The notes: a model not told the origin generated them from the letters alone. Shown: positions 1 through 11,716, counted from the stretch's first letter. The stretch: DNA of 64,000 nucleotides from Castanea sativa (GCF_040712315.1 NC_134016.1:3883501-3947500), one strand, 5' to 3'. Program-made: numbers and translations.

Positions 1-121
1 TTTAAAGGACTCCCAGTCAAACCCATGTCTTTTAAACCTTAGGGGGCTCAATCCACTAAAGCCCACAACAAGTTCATAAATAACGTGCTACGGTTGACTG
101 AAAGAAGTTCATGCGAGGTGG

Positions 122-1073
122 GTGAAGGATCAGGGTCACATGTTTCAACCGAGAAGATTCCGAAGCTGGTTGGGGACTTCCCAAGGATCGATGGGTGTGT
201 GGATGAGATTGTGTCTCATGCTTCTTCGGCGGGAACCTAAATTAGTGAAGGATCGAACCCCCACGGCTCAGCCGAAAAGCCACTTATGGTGTTTCCGAGT
301 ACAGGCGGGATGGGCGGTGTTCTTACAAGGTCCGATGGGTGTTGTGGAAAGGTTGGGGCTATCGATTGTCTTCCAGTGGACTCTAACTCAAGCAGGGCTG
401 AGGTGGGTTGTATGGGTTTTAGTGTGATAGTTGCCGATGGTCCAGCGGAGGACTTCCCAAACTCTGAGGCTGTCCTTAATCCATTGGACAACCTGTCAAT
501 GCCAAACGCTCTACTTCCTCACCTCTATTGGCTTCTGGATTTTCCAATATATTCCGCCACCACCAGATGCTAGGTAAAAATTGTCTCTCCTCTTTCTAAG
601 TTGGGTTGTGATTCTAAGGACGATGAAGTCTTGCTACTGGACTGGGTCAACCCACGGGGTCAGGTGAGGGTGAGAATGGTGGGAATGCTTTGGATTGTGT
701 GCCTCTGGCTTAGTGGGACCCTTAAAGGGGTATGGAATTAGTATCAGAGGAGGCTGAACTGGATGATTTTCTAGTGGGGGGGGATCTGGAACCTTCAGTG
801 TGGGTGAAGAGGAAGATCAAAGGCTTTAGTAAATTTGTGGGTTTCCCTATTGACTCATGCGAGCAACAGTGCATTGCCTTATTTCAAAAACTTGAGAAAG
901 TATGGGAAAAACAAACCACGATAGGTAGTTTGTGCCACAACGCATCTTCATCTAAAAAAGGTATGAGGGAATTGAGGAATTTAGTTTCTTCCGTTAACTA
1001 TGAGGGGCAATCTGGTCGATTAACCAGAGAGACTGAGAATTTCTGTGGGGTGGGCTCAGTTAGTTGTCCATGA
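122..1073 (+). pseudogene. LINE ORF1 / linker remnant
   Basis: Open stretches in different frames (for example 122-427, 286-573 and 732-1073) hold low-complexity Ser/Gly-rich text followed by a conserved linker near 800-1000. The motif VWVKRKIKGFSKFVG and a following SVNYEGQ segment are of the kind found between ORF1 and the endonuclease of dicot LINEs. No zinc knuckle is visible. Stops and frame changes show the region is dead. I infer its role only from its position in front of the endonuclease. Confidence 0.6.
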
Positions 1074-1900
1074 ATTTAAAACTCTTATCTTGGAATGTGA
1101 GAGTATTAAACAATCCTCAAAAGAGGGATACGGTCAAGAATTTACTCAAGGAGTGGAAGTGTGATGTAGTGGGGTTCCAAGAAACCAAGTTAGATTCTGT
1201 CAATTCTGCTGTTGTGAAAAGTCTTTGGAGTAGACCTTTTGTTGATTGGGAGGCTTTGGACGCTATTCATATAGTAGGGGGAGTTATTCTAGCTTGGGAT
1301 ACAAGGGTGTATAAAAAAAAAGATTGTATGGTTGGATGCTTTTCTGTTTCTGTTTTGTTAAAGGGTGTGGTAGACGGTTTTGCTTGGATATGTACAGGGC
1401 TATATGGTCCGAATGCTGATGGTCTTAGGGATGCTTTGTGGACTCAACTTGATAGTGTGAGAGGGAGGTGGAGTGCTGCTTGGTGTCTTTTTGGTGATTT
1501 TAATATCATCAGATTTCTAGTAGAGCGCCTTGGTTGTTCTTCTTTTAGTCCAGCCATGTTCAAATTCTCGAACTTTATTGAGAGGAATTTTTTGGTTGAT
1601 TTACCTTTGGTGGGGGGTGAGTATACATGGTTCCGTGACTTAGAGAACCCTTTTATGTCCAGAATTGATAGAGTGCTGGTATCCCCTGATGGGGAGGATC
1701 ATTTTTTGGATGTGACTCAAAGGCCTCTTCCTAGAGTGATTTCGGGCCATTGTCCTCTTCTTGTGGAGGCTGGTGGAATGTCGAGGGGAAAGACTTCTTT
1801 CAAATTTGAGAATATGTGGCTTAAAGTGGAGAGTTTTGTGGATCTTGTGAGAGGTAGTGGAACGGATACCATTTTGTGGGGCCTCCTAGTTATGTTCTAG
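1070..1900 (+). pseudogene. LINE endonuclease domain (EEP family), degraded
   Basis: This is the exonuclease-endonuclease-phosphatase domain that would nick target DNA for target-primed reverse transcription. Motifs visible in order are LLSWNVRVLNN (normally SWNVRGLN, so a Gly is replaced), GFQETKLD with the metal-binding Glu, GLYGPN, GDFNIIRF, MSRIDRVLVS and ISGHCPLL. The last is normally S-D-H, so the catalytic Asp is replaced by Gly. I chose the ATG at 1070, directly before the conserved LKLLSWN. The frame closes at 1900, and the linker to the reverse transcriptase continues in another frame (1876-2088). Confidence 0.85.
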
Positions 1901-2328
1901 CTTGTAAATTGAAGGCTCTTCAAGGAGACTTGAAGCATTGGAATAAACACGTTTTTGGGGATGTGGCTTTTAAGAAAAAATATTTGCTATCTGAGCTTCT
2001 GGACCTAGATTTGAGAGAAGGGATGCAAACTTTGTCAAGAAGGGCTGAGATAAAGGCTAATATTGCATATTTAGCCTCTTTGGAGTAGATTTCTTGGAGG
2101 CAGAAATCAAAGGCATTGTACTTAAAAGAAGGGGATAATAATACTAGATTTTTTCATAAGCTTGCTAATTCTCATAGACATACAAATACTTTGAGAGGTG
2201 TGAAGGTTGAGGGCATTTTGTACGAGGATGAGGCTGCAATTCAAGAGCAAGTGATGGGTTTTTATAAGTCCTTGTATTAGGAGACCGAATCTTGGAGGCT
2301 CACTATTGATGGGTTAGAGTTTACAAAT

Positions 2329-3551
2329 TTGGATGAAACAGATTGGATTGCTTTAGAAAGGGAGTTTAAGAAGGAGGAGATCATTGCAGCCCTATGGGAG
2401 GCTAAGGGTGATAAGGCTCCTGGTCCAGATGGCTTTACTATGGCTTTCTTTCAAAAATGCTGGTGTGTTCTTGAGAAGGAGGTCTTGGCTTTTTTTGCAG
2501 ACTTCCACAAAGATTGTATCTTTGAAAAATCACTCAATGCCACCTTCTTGTGTTTGATTCCCAAGAAGCTTAGTGCATTCAATATTAGAGATTTTCGCCC
2601 AATCAGCTTGGTGGGTAGTTTGTACAAGCTACTTTCAAAGGTGTTGGCACATAGACTTCATTGTGTTTTGGATAAACTTATTTCCAACTCCCAAAATTCT
2701 TTTGTTGGGGGAAGACAGATACTTGACTCTATTTTTATTGCAAATGAATGCTTTGATAGTAGATTGAAGAGTGGTGTGCCGGGATTAAATTGGATATTGA
2801 GAAGGCTTATGATCATGTGAATTGGAGTGCCTTATTTTATCTTATGGAGAGGATGGGTTTTGGGGAGAAGTGGGGGCGATGGATGAAGATGTGTATTTCT
2901 ACTGCTCGTTTTTCAGTGCTTATTAATGGATCTCCAGTTAGTTTCTTTGGCAGCTTTCATGGTCTTCGCTAAGGGGATCCCTTATCTCCACTCCTATTCT
3001 TATTGGTAATGGAGGTATTGAGTAGGTTGTTGAAAAGGACAGAAGATGGAGGATTTCTCAATGGATTCCAAGCAAGTCCCAATACACGTGGAGGTTTGCA
3101 TATCTCTCATCTTTTGTTTGCTGATGATACTATTCTGTTTTGTGATGCTTCCAAGGAACAATTATTACATATTCGTATGGTTCTAATTTTCTTTGAAGCT
3201 ATCATAGGACTGAAAGTAAATTTTGGTAAGAGTGAGATCGTGCCGGTTGGTGAGGTTGGGAACTTGGATGCCTTAGCTCGTATTTTATGTTGTAAGGTAG
3301 GCTGTGTACCCATGTCTTATTTAGGGATGCCCTTGGGGGCACATTATAAGGATTCCTCAATTTGGAACCCTATCATTGAAAGGATGGAAAAAAAGCTTGC
3401 AGGTTGGAAGCAGTTATATTTGTCAAAAGGAGGTAGACTTACTTTATTGAAGAATACTTTATCAAGTCTTCCTACTTATTATTTATCTTTGTTCACTATT
3501 CCACAACATGTGGCGGAAAGATTAGAGAAAATTCAAGGGAATTTCCTTTAG
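2329..3551 (+). pseudogene. LINE reverse transcriptase, broken into three frames
   Basis: RVT_1-type reverse transcriptase of a plant LINE. Visible landmarks are [45 protein letters not shown], the [11 protein letters not shown] block that holds the first catalytic Asp, GLR followed by a stop and then GDPLSP, and the [11 protein letters not shown] catalytic box. The normal GLRQGDPLSP is interrupted by TAA at about 2970, which is CAA to TAA, one C-to-T change. A frameshift near 2790-2820 separates the fingers from the palm. The end ([16 protein letters not shown], then LPTYYLSLF) is the usual plant LINE thumb region. Confidence 0.92.
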
Positions 3552-4640
3552 GGGAGATCTAATGATGTCTTTAAATTCTCACTTGTTGCTTGGGAGAAAG
3601 TTGTGTGGCCAGTGGAGTATGGTGGCTTGGGGATTCGGAGATTTGGGCTGTTTAACCAAGCTTTGCTTGGGAAGTGGCTCTGGCATTTTGGGAATGAGGT
3701 CACACGTTTATGGAGGTAGGTTATAGCCAAATATGGGGAGGCCAGTGGGGGATGGTGTACTAGAGTTGTTGGAGGGACACATGGGTGTGGCATATGGAAG
3801 AACATTAGGAAGGGGGCTGAGAGTTTCTTTGGTCATGTGTTGTATGCGGCGGGTGAAGGTTTTCGTATCAGATTCTGGCATGACCCTTGGAGTAGCCCTA
3901 CTGCCTTGAAAGATTTATATCTGGCACTGTTTGCTATTGCTAGGAACGCAGAAGCTATGATTTCTGAAATGGTTGATTATGCTCCGGATGGGGGTGGTAG
4001 GAGCTAGAACTTACGTTTTCGTCGTGCATTTCAAGACTGGGAGACAGGAATCTTTTATGATTTTTTTGCGCATATCTCCTCCAAATTACCAAGGGGGGGG
4101 TGATGATACCATAATATAGCAATTGAATCGTAGTGGTATTTTTTACGTACGCTGTTTTTATACTTCATTGCTAGTGGCCTCATCTGTGTCTTTTCCTTGG
4201 AAGAGCATTTGGTGTGTTAAGATACCTAAAAGGGTGGCTTGCTTCTTATGGACAGCTGCTAGGGGTGGGATTCTTACTATAGACAACCTTGTTAAGAAGA
4301 AGATACCTCTTGTGAATTGGTGCTGCCTGTGTCGATGTGAAGAGGAAATTGTGGATCATTTATTGATCCATTGTAAGTATGCTTACACCTTGTGGAGTGA
4401 AGTCTTTTGTTTGTTTGGGGTTCAGTGGGTGATACCGAAGAATGCTGTTTCTCTTCTTACTGCATGGTGGAATTGGTTGGGGAGGCACACTTCAAAAGTG
4501 TGGAATATGATTCCAGCGTGTCTTATGTAGTTAGTTTGAAAGGAACGCAATACTCGTACTTTTGAAGAAACTGAGAGACTTGTAGACTGCGTGAAGTCTT
4601 TGCTTCTTAGGACTTTGTTTGAGTGGTCCCGGATTTGAGG
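3552..4640 (+). pseudogene. LINE C-terminal region with zf-RVT zinc-binding domain
   Basis: Downstream of the reverse transcriptase the reading frame is broken, but typical LINE C-terminal text continues. From 4123 to 4530 it reads as a zf-RVT domain: WKSIWCVKIPKRVACFLW, then a CCLCRCEEEIVDHLLIHC cysteine/histidine cluster, then WNMIPACLM. A TAG ends that frame, after which KERNTRTFEE continues the family sequence. No RNase H domain is seen here. The domain is named from family knowledge; its breaks are directly visible. Confidence 0.82.
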
Positions 4641-5065
4641 GTTTACACATTGTCTTTCTTTGCTTGACTTTCTTAATTCTGTTAGTCTCTCTATTTGATT
4701 GATTTGTACTCTTTTCAATGAAACTGTTATTACCTATCAAAAAAAATAATTTTTTGTTGACTTTTAAATATTATGGTGCAGTGCGTTAAAGTAGATGAGG
4801 CAGAGACTTGAAGTAAGCATAAATCCCTAAGCATTTAGCCTTGTCCAACGGAAATCCTATGGTCCTCACATGCTAGGCATTATACTACAACAGTGACGCG
4901 GATTCACCGTCTAATGAAAACAACAAAACAGCTACACATAAACCAAAAGTAGATATAAAACATTCATCACAGTTTACCCAATATCAATCATTGAGCTAAT
5001 CTATAGTCTTAAACTTGTAAAAGAGAAAATTTTCCAGCATGTTCATTCAAATACATAGAAGATGC

Positions 5066-5108
<43 letters not shown>
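5066..5108. repeat. (AAT)n microsatellite
   Basis: An uninterrupted AAT/TAA trinucleotide run of about 14 units. It is absent at the corresponding place in the paralogous flank near 57530, so it expanded after duplication. Confidence 0.97.
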
Positions 5109-5109
<1 letters not shown>

Positions 5110-5848
5110 GAGCAGCATAGAAAAAGATAGATTAATAAAACCTTCAAGCATCCAACTTCAATGACAATCATAACATGTGCAGGGTCCACAAGCTCTGATT
5201 GCCATCAATTTGCCACAAAATTTGAACCTAATAAAGTAGAATGAATTTAAGGTGGGATATTAGAGATAAAGGATGGTGCCCGACTTATTAAGTTCAATTA
5301 TCTTCACAGACAAAGCCATACTGTTCTATTTCATTTTAATCACAGTTTTTATAAATTCAAGAAATCTAGTAAGCACATAAAATAGAGAAATCTGAAGGCT
5401 ACGTTTATTTAAGAGGAACACATCAGAAGAGAAGAACATGAGATTGGAGGAAACTCACCCTGGCATTACAAAGTCCAGCTATTTAACCTCTCTGGCAGCA
5501 AACAGTACGAAATATTCAGCTTTTCTTGTAAAGTGAGCATTAGATGGTAGTAAATTCTAATAAATTTCCAACCACTTTGGCAGACCTTCCACTTAGCTAA
5601 CAACAGAGAGCATCTCTATTGGCATGGATTGCACTTCTTCCATAATTTGCTCCAGAAATTAGCCATCTTGTTCCCTAAAATTCAGGTCTTCAGGAAAGGA
5701 AAAGTTTCCCCACCAGTCTAGCAAAGCTTTAAGATCATCCAAATATGATACCTTCACCTAAGAATATTATTAGGTGTCAAAGTTTGACCAATTTGAATAT
5801 TACTAGGTCACTGCAAGAAGAATAGAAAATACAGAGTACCACCCATGG

Positions 5849-5880
<32 letters not shown>
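5849..5880. repeat. (AT)n(AC)n compound microsatellite
   Basis: About ten AT units run directly into about six AC units. Confidence 0.97.
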
Positions 5881-5882
<2 letters not shown>

Positions 5883-6075
5883 CGCTTGCTGCTTTCACAA
5901 GGTCTAGCTAGAAAGACGTTGTCTTTAGCTTTCTTTTCGCTCACAATTTTTTTTTACCGTGGCAGATATTATAAATCTTGATTTTAAAGATTAGATATCA
6001 TGTATAGAATGCAATAGAAACAAAGACACAGGAACAGATTACCTATCAATAACGGTCAAAGCGAATGAATCATAT

Positions 6076-6146
6076 CTCCCCAAGTAGAATTCGAACCTAC
6101 AACCAATCCGTTAACGGCGACCACTTTACCATTGATCTACTGTGGA
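6076..6146 (-). pseudogene. tRNA-Asn(GUU)-like pseudogene, plastid trnN type
   Basis: Read on the minus strand, 71 nt have the order of a tRNA: an acceptor-like TCCACAG, a D-arm region with AATGGTAAA, an anticodon region with GTTAAC, a T-arm with GTAGGTTCGAATTCTAC and an end CTTGGGGAG. From memory, this resembles the plastid trnN-GUU gene far more than the nuclear tRNA-Asn. D-stem pairing is broken, one base is missing in the anticodon stem, and acceptor position 4 is mismatched, so it should not be functional. A more decayed copy lies at 55425-55496 in the same relative place. A tRNA-derived SINE head is the alternative. Confidence 0.65.
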
Positions 6147-6619
6147 ACAACGATAGATTCAAAGCATGATGATAGTGCAAGGTAATGCTCCCATTGGACC
6201 TGATAATAGCATAATACTATGCTAAGACTGATTGTTATGTGAACTACAACTCTACAGCATTCTGTTATGTTGGAAAAGAAAAAAAGAAAATGCCTTGGGA
6301 AAAAGAGAAATCACGAAATAACCTACAAGCACATAATTTTATATCTGGTTCATTAAAAAAAATGTTTACTAGAAAAGAAGAGGAGATAAGGTTTAGATTG
6401 AATTACCCCATTAGTTCTGTATAATTGGAATACGGGCAATGTTGGGCCATTTTTTCTGTGATTGGAGATGCTGAAAACTTTAATCTCTTGATCATAGTCT
6501 ATTTGGGAAAGTGAAAGAGGAATAAAGAAATTAGGGTTGGCTATGAATAATAATATATATAATTTGTTCATTCAAAGGAGAGTATATGAGAAGAGGATTT
6601 GAGGTATCAGAAAACTTAC

Positions 6620-8842
6620 ATAGTTATAATTGGAATGTGGGCAATCTTCAACCACTCAGCCCCGCTTCCCTTTGCACATCTTTCCTTTTACTTGGAGCAA
6701 TTCCAAGTATCTAGTACTTCTAATCTGATGAGGCGTGTTGTGAAGAGATACATCAGGTTATTGCAGTGATAAATTGAGAGTTTTTTTTAAGGGAAGAAAG
6801 GTTGCCCAACCACTCAGGTGAAGTTTCTATTCCATCAAAACTTTCTATCCACAGAGTTTCAAGGGCATTGAAATGTTGAATTTCGCCCGGGAGAGAGTTG
6901 AGTTTAGCCCACCCTCTCAATTAGCGTCGTGTGAGAGTGTTGGATGAAATTGAGACTAGGAAAAACATCCAGCTCCTCACAATACCCACCAATCTCCAAT
7001 CTCTTCAAGCATCTTAATGGACCCTCTGGCAGAAGCGTGATGTTGCGGCAACCTTCAATTTGTAATCCTGTAAGAAAGCACAACTCTCCTAGAAACGGAA
7101 AATGACATGGGGCACTACTCAGTTGTTCACAATATTGAATGGTCAACTCCTCAAGGCAAGGACACAATATTGATGTCACCTCCAGTGCATCCTCCACCTC
7201 CGCTGCATCCTTCCACTCCACTAGTTTCTTCGTACTCCAAAAATTGAGCGTTCTTAATGCCGGAAACACTACATTATTTCTAGAGCCGAAAAACTCGACT
7301 CCAATACATGTCACGTCATCCATTGCCGATATTTCTAGAGCCTTAAGGCAGGGTAGATGCCCGAGGGTGGGAACTTGTTCACATTTGTTGCACTCTCCTA
7401 ACTTTATCCGGATCAAATTGTCAAAAAGCGACATCCATGATGGGAATTTCTTTCCACCAAAGCCTTCAATTGTTATGGATTTCAAATTTTGATGAGGACG
7501 GAGGCCTTCCAACACTTCTTCGTCATTACAATGGTTGACTTTTCTATTTTCATAAAGACTCCAGTGAAATCTTAACTGGTTCATTTTTTCCTTTATTGCT
7601 AAATTTGCACTTCTAGCTTCTTCTTGATCTCTCACATTCTCTAGATGCGTAATGTCTAATTCTCCACTAAGTTGATTCAAGCATCCCAATTCCTTGATCT
7701 TCTCTCCTACATCTTGACCCACAATGAAACATGACAAAGTTTGTAGACAATTCAATTTCCCCATATCTTTTGGTGTTCGGTTGATCTTATCATAAGCATC
7801 AATATAAATATGCCTCAAGTTATCCAATTTTTTTAGATCTTGTGGAAGCTCTCTGAGATAATAGCAGCCTTCAAGTCTTAAAGTTTGCAAATTGTAGAGC
7901 TTGGTGATGGAGTTTGGTAATACTTTGATAAAAGCATTTGAGATGTGGAGAAGCCTTAAGTGTACCAAACAACCAATTGAGTCTGATAACTCTGTTTTCT
8001 GATTCCTAGATAATTTTAGAACTTGCAAGCATTTAAAATCTGATAATATGTTTCCAGACATAGCATTTTTTGAAACAAGTGTGCGCATTCTCCATACATG
8101 GTCATTTGAAAGTGGAATTTTTGGTATTATTTCCCCATCAGATTGGATTAATAAACGCCGTACTATTTCTCCTCCAAAATCAAAGTTTCAAATTTTGAAA
8201 TTGAGAGGGCAATATCATGCACCAAATCATGCATCTTACAACTCCTAATATTATCAAATACATCCTTTTCCACATCTTGGAATAAGGAATTTGATAACAA
8301 GATATTAAAATGCTCGTTACCAATATTTTCCATTGTCGATCTACTTTCTTGAGATAGTTGAAGGAACCCTTCAGCCATCCAAAGCTGAATTAATTCTTCC
8401 TTGTTAATCTCATAATCTTTAGGAAAAATTGAACAATATGCAAAGCATTGTTTAAGAGAAGACAATGGAAGACGATCGAAGCTCAATTTTAATATTGGTA
8501 GAATTTCATTCCTATCATGTATGGAGTTCCAAATTTCATTGTTTAGAATTGCTAACCATTCATTTTTCTCTTTTTTACGACACATCATCCCTCTTAGGAC
8601 TTTTCCAACTAATGGTACCCCCCACATTTTTTGGCAATATCCCTTCCAATTTCCATTAAATCTAGAGTTCGTGGAACACTTTCATTAAGAGATACTTTTT
8701 TCTTGATTATGGACCAACATTCATCGTCTAGAAGTTTTTCTAGGTGACATGGAGAAAGTGTCTTCACTATTGTTGCCATAGTGTCATTCGTGCAATTGTT
8801 GAAACAAACAATAATGCTCCAACACAAATCTTTATAAATCAA
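6620..8842 (-). pseudogene. 5'-truncated CC-NBS-LRR (RGA-type) pseudogene
   Basis: The minus strand encodes the second half of a CNL protein closely related to the intact gene at 59477-63139. It begins near 8780 with text matching the region just before CHLEKLLDDECWSII and then has the GLPL region, an RNBS-D-like [13 protein letters not shown], the MHD motif ([10 protein letters not shown]) and an LRR region. The coiled coil, P-loop and kinase-2 are absent. One G is missing in a G-run near 8620 (GLPL motif), sequence around 8090-8160 is lost or frameshifted, and another shift at about 6904 ends the frame early. Homology to the intact C-terminus continues in broken form to about 6620. It cannot make a nucleotide-binding receptor; a truncated LRR transcript is possible but unsupported. 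Confidence 0.9.
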
Positions 8843-8897
8843 AATATAAACTCAATTATGTCTTTTCGTGATGACTATAATGACTAGGAGGATGAGA

Positions 8898-9079
8898 AAT
8901 AGTGCTAGAGAAACAAACTATTTTACAAAAAATTTTACAAACTGCTGATATGATGAATGATTATTGATAAATGAAAAAGTGATATTAATGATGAGTTTAG
9001 ATGAAAACCAGTAAAAAGTTGGTCACATCAGCAGTTTGTAAAGATATTGTAAAATAGTTTGTAACTGTAGCATTACTTA
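8898..9079. mobile_element. MITE with ~10-bp target-site duplication
   Basis: A palindromic ~180-bp element. The left end (AGTGCTAGAG, then ACAAACTATTTTACAAA) is the inverse of the right end (GTAAAATAGTTTGTAACTG, then TAGCATTACTT). Identical GAGGATGAGA lies at 8888-8897 and 9080-9089, a target duplication of 9-10 bp that would suit a Mutator-type family. A related palindrome occurs at 12574-12767. No coding capacity. Confidence 0.75.
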
Positions 9080-9503
9080 GAGGATGAGAGAAGAGAGATA
9101 ATGTGAAAATTTTTAGGAGTAAAAACAGATATGAAAATTCAAAAAATAAAAAATAATATATGATATGATAATCAACACTAATGGGTTCATATATTTTACC
9201 GTTAGATCTATTTAAATCTAATGGTAAAAAGAAGGTGTAACTTGAACTCATCTCCACATACAAAATTAGAATAAATTAGCTTAATCCTTAGATGAACTTT
9301 CATGGAGTATTAATTATACTTTAAAATTTAAACTAGTCGCATGGGATGCTCAAGAATCACCTATTATTGCACATAAACCCAATTTTATCAAGACTAACCA
9401 ATGAAAAGTTAAAATCAAATGGACAAGACCCAAGCATCACATAAAATCTAAAGGCATGGGATGTTGAATCAAGAAAACATTTAAAAAAATCAAGAAGAAG
9501 GTA

Positions 9504-9538
9504 GAACACTCCTCATTTGTGAATTCTTGTTGTCCTTC
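9504..9538 (+). pseudogene. U5-40K (SNRNP40) fragment A, part before the inserted LTR
   Basis: Short coding-like piece reading EHSSFVNSC and the start of CPSRRG in the second copy (22648-22690), a WD40-repeat start typical of the U5 snRNP 40-kDa protein. It is cut off by the solo LTR at 9539 and continues at 11461. CCTTC at 9534-9538 is the left target-site duplication. Confidence 0.7.
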
Positions 9539-11460
9539 TATTGACACCTCATTTTGCAACTCGCATTTAACCTCACATGAAGGGTAAAAGGGTAATTTCA
9601 CCTTGAAAATATGCATCTTGATTCTGGTCATAAGATCCTTAATTTCATTTCGCCAAAATGATCCTGATGTTGTAACGATCAAATCAACTGGTCATACGCC
9701 CTAATCGGACCATCAGATTGAAAGTTATCATCAAATCAAGTTTTAATAGTCGAGGTGCACTATCACAAATTGAATCCGACTATATGTGATTATGAAAAAT
9801 TGATTCCAATTGGTAATAATTATAATCAATTGGAGATTAATGATGTGTCATAATTTGATTGGTTAAGACTACATTTTGTAGTAAGGTTGCACATACCTAA
9901 TTAATTAGTTAGTTAAACATTAATTATTCAATGAGTAATTTTTGCAATTATCTTTTAATTAGAATAAATTTGGAACCAATTGAGTCTGAAATGGCAGTGA
10001 TTGGAGCCATTTAATGTTAATTAGGAACTAATTTGGGATCTATTAAAGTTAATTGTGTTGAAACCATTTTTTAACAAATGACCTCTGCTCACCATTTTAT
10101 CGATATCTCTCATAATATTTTGAATCTGTGAATGAGGTTAATTTTCCCAGAAACTAGAGATATTGGGTCTCAAATTGAGTACAAGAATGAGATAATTCCA
10201 ATCAGAATTGAGTCAGAAATGATTTTTTGAAGTTGGCTCTACAGGTTGTTACAGCAGCCATGAGAAAACTGAATTTTGGCTTACTCTTCACTTCCACCAA
10301 TCTTTACATTTAAAGTACTAGATTTTCCCCAAGGCTAAAATGAGGTCTAGGTTCATGATTCTTTGTCAGCCCTCATTAAATGGCCTTTCAGTCATATTTC
10401 CTCCACCACTACTATATAAACCCCCCATCTCCTTCATTCCAGGGCACACAGAAAACCCCCTCTCTTCCTCTTTCTTGAGTTCTAGTGAAATTGAGTGGTC
10501 TTGTCATATCTTAGTCTTCTTGAGACTCAAGGTATTGAGTGAAACTCACTCTTCCTCTCCTAACTCTTCTTTTCCTCCACCCTAGGACCTCCCTCAAGAG
10601 TCTCCTCATCCACCATATAGATCTTGCATGAAGGTATAATCCATTTCCCTAACTGTTTGTTGTGTTGTCATGATGAGAGTTTAAGATTAAAGCATGGTAA
10701 TAATCATTTAAATTCCTTTAAATATGTTTGAATGTTCTAAATTGTTCTTATATGTTCTTCACATGTTCTTGGTTGTTCATCACATATTCATGCATAACTC
10801 TAGTTTTAATCTTAAATCCACATTAAAAACATGAAAAATATGTTTGTTTAATAATTCTTTTAAATTCTTGAATCTAGGATATCACCATCCACACACATTC
10901 ACTAGAATTTATTTTTCAATCCAAATGAAATGCTTAATAAATTGAATTAGGGTTTATCACATGCACATACTTTAAATTCAACATGCAAATTGATTGATAA
11001 CATATTGGATAATGTGATATGAATGTTGGTCACCATAGTCTTAAAGATCGGTTTCACCGGGCAAGGTGAGTGCCTAACACCTTCTCACCTTGTAACATAG
11101 CTTCCGAACTTAGATCAAGGGTTGATAGATCAATATTTATCCTTGTAATTTTCAATTTTTAGATTGTAACTAGGAAATAAAGCTATGTATTTTATCTTAG
11201 ATTGTATCTAGGACCAAAGCCATGTAATTTTCCTATGATCAGTGTAAATTGAAAATTAATAAAATGAGGAATTTTTCAATTTTTGTTTTCTTATTTATCC
11301 CAATAATTAAATAAGTGGCGACTCCATTGTAAAACCCTTAATCTAAAAGGGAAATATAACTAGTCGAACCTCCATTTTGAAAGGCAATAACACGACTCCA
11401 TCCATTCACGTGGATTTAGCCCAACACCTATAAAACGAGCTAGGGGCGTGATCTCTCACA
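9539..11460 (+). mobile_element. Solo LTR (1.92 kb) inside U5-40K fragment A
   Basis: The fragment B copy at 22648-22926 shows the uninterrupted target. Here the same sequence is split at CCTTC, which occurs at both 9534-9538 and 11461-11465, a 5-bp target-site duplication. The insert begins TATTGACACC and ends CTCTCACA (TG..CA ends expected; the first G has mutated). It has no gag or pol. A core promoter is visible (TATATAAA at 10413-10420), with polyadenylation-like AATAAA motifs near 11180 and 11260, as in an LTR transcribed on the plus strand. Long-LTR Ty3/gypsy origin is inference. Confidence 0.85.
10413..10420 (+). promoter_or_regulatory. TATA box of the solo LTR
   Basis: TATATAAA followed by a C-rich leader (CCCCCCATCTCC), typical of a plant pol II core promoter. 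It would mark the U3/R boundary region of the LTR. Confidence 0.6.
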
Positions 11461-11716
11461 CCTTCACGGAAAAGGCCACCAACACAATTTTGAGAAGAAC
11501 ATTTTGAAGTGTAACTGGTCATCTGATGGAAGCAAAGTCATTGTCGGGAGTTTAGATTGGATGGTTTACATTTGGGATACAACTTCTAGTTCTAGACGCA
11601 TCTTGTATAAGATCCCTGGTCACATTGGTTCAATCAATGAGTGTCTTTTTCATCCTAGTGAGCCTAATGTTGGATCTTGTAGTAGTGATAAACAGATTTA
11701 TTTGGGGGAGATCTGA
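11461..11716 (+). pseudogene. U5-40K (SNRNP40) C-terminal fragment A
   Basis: Encodes the last WD40 repeats and C-terminus of the U5 snRNP 40-kDa splicing factor. Visible are KCNWSSDGSKV, a WMVYIWDTTS blade, RRILYKIPGHIGSINE and the terminal CSSDKQIYLGEI followed by a stop. It is joined (through the solo LTR) directly to VNSC..., so more than 100 internal residues of the normal protein are missing. One extra A in the GGAAAAGG stretch near 11470 shifts the frame relative to copy B. It is a non-functional gene fragment. Its 3' flank (11717-12300) is shared with the other copies. Confidence 0.85.

Larger units (their letters stand above)
1..4745 (+). mobile_element. Decayed L1-type LINE, 3' part with A-rich tail
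   Basis: This is a non-LTR retrotransposon read on the plus strand. Recognisable in order are an ORF1/linker remnant, an apurinic-type endonuclease, a reverse transcriptase and a C-terminal zf-RVT zinc-binding region. It ends in a short A-rich tail at about 4738-4745 after an AT-rich 3' UTR. There are several frameshifts and stops, so it cannot mobilise itself. The 5' end lies at or beyond the left window edge, so no target-site duplication can be shown. The sequence right after the tail matches the paralogous flank near 57205, so the LINE inserted into one copy of the duplicated unit after or during the duplications. Confidence 0.93.
4746..6619. other. Duplicated 3' flank of a CNL gene (copy 1)
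   Basis: No gene is visible. This AT-rich stretch is paralogous to about 57205-58830, downstream of the intact CNL gene, and more distantly to about 48280-48830 and 55270-55870. Shared landmarks include the start (TTTTAAATATTATGGTGC), a segment about 230-280 bases further on mentioning AACATGTGCAGGGT, and a block near 6200 reading AATGCTCCCATTGG. It therefore belongs to the CNL pseudogene at 6620-8842 and is probably its 3' UTR plus flank. It holds the two microsatellites and the tRNA-like pseudogene listed separately. Confidence 0.7.

Noticed and set aside
10340..10585. 81-codon frame in the solo LTR
   Set aside because: Spans the TATA box and leader, Ser/Pro-rich by composition; no homology recognised.
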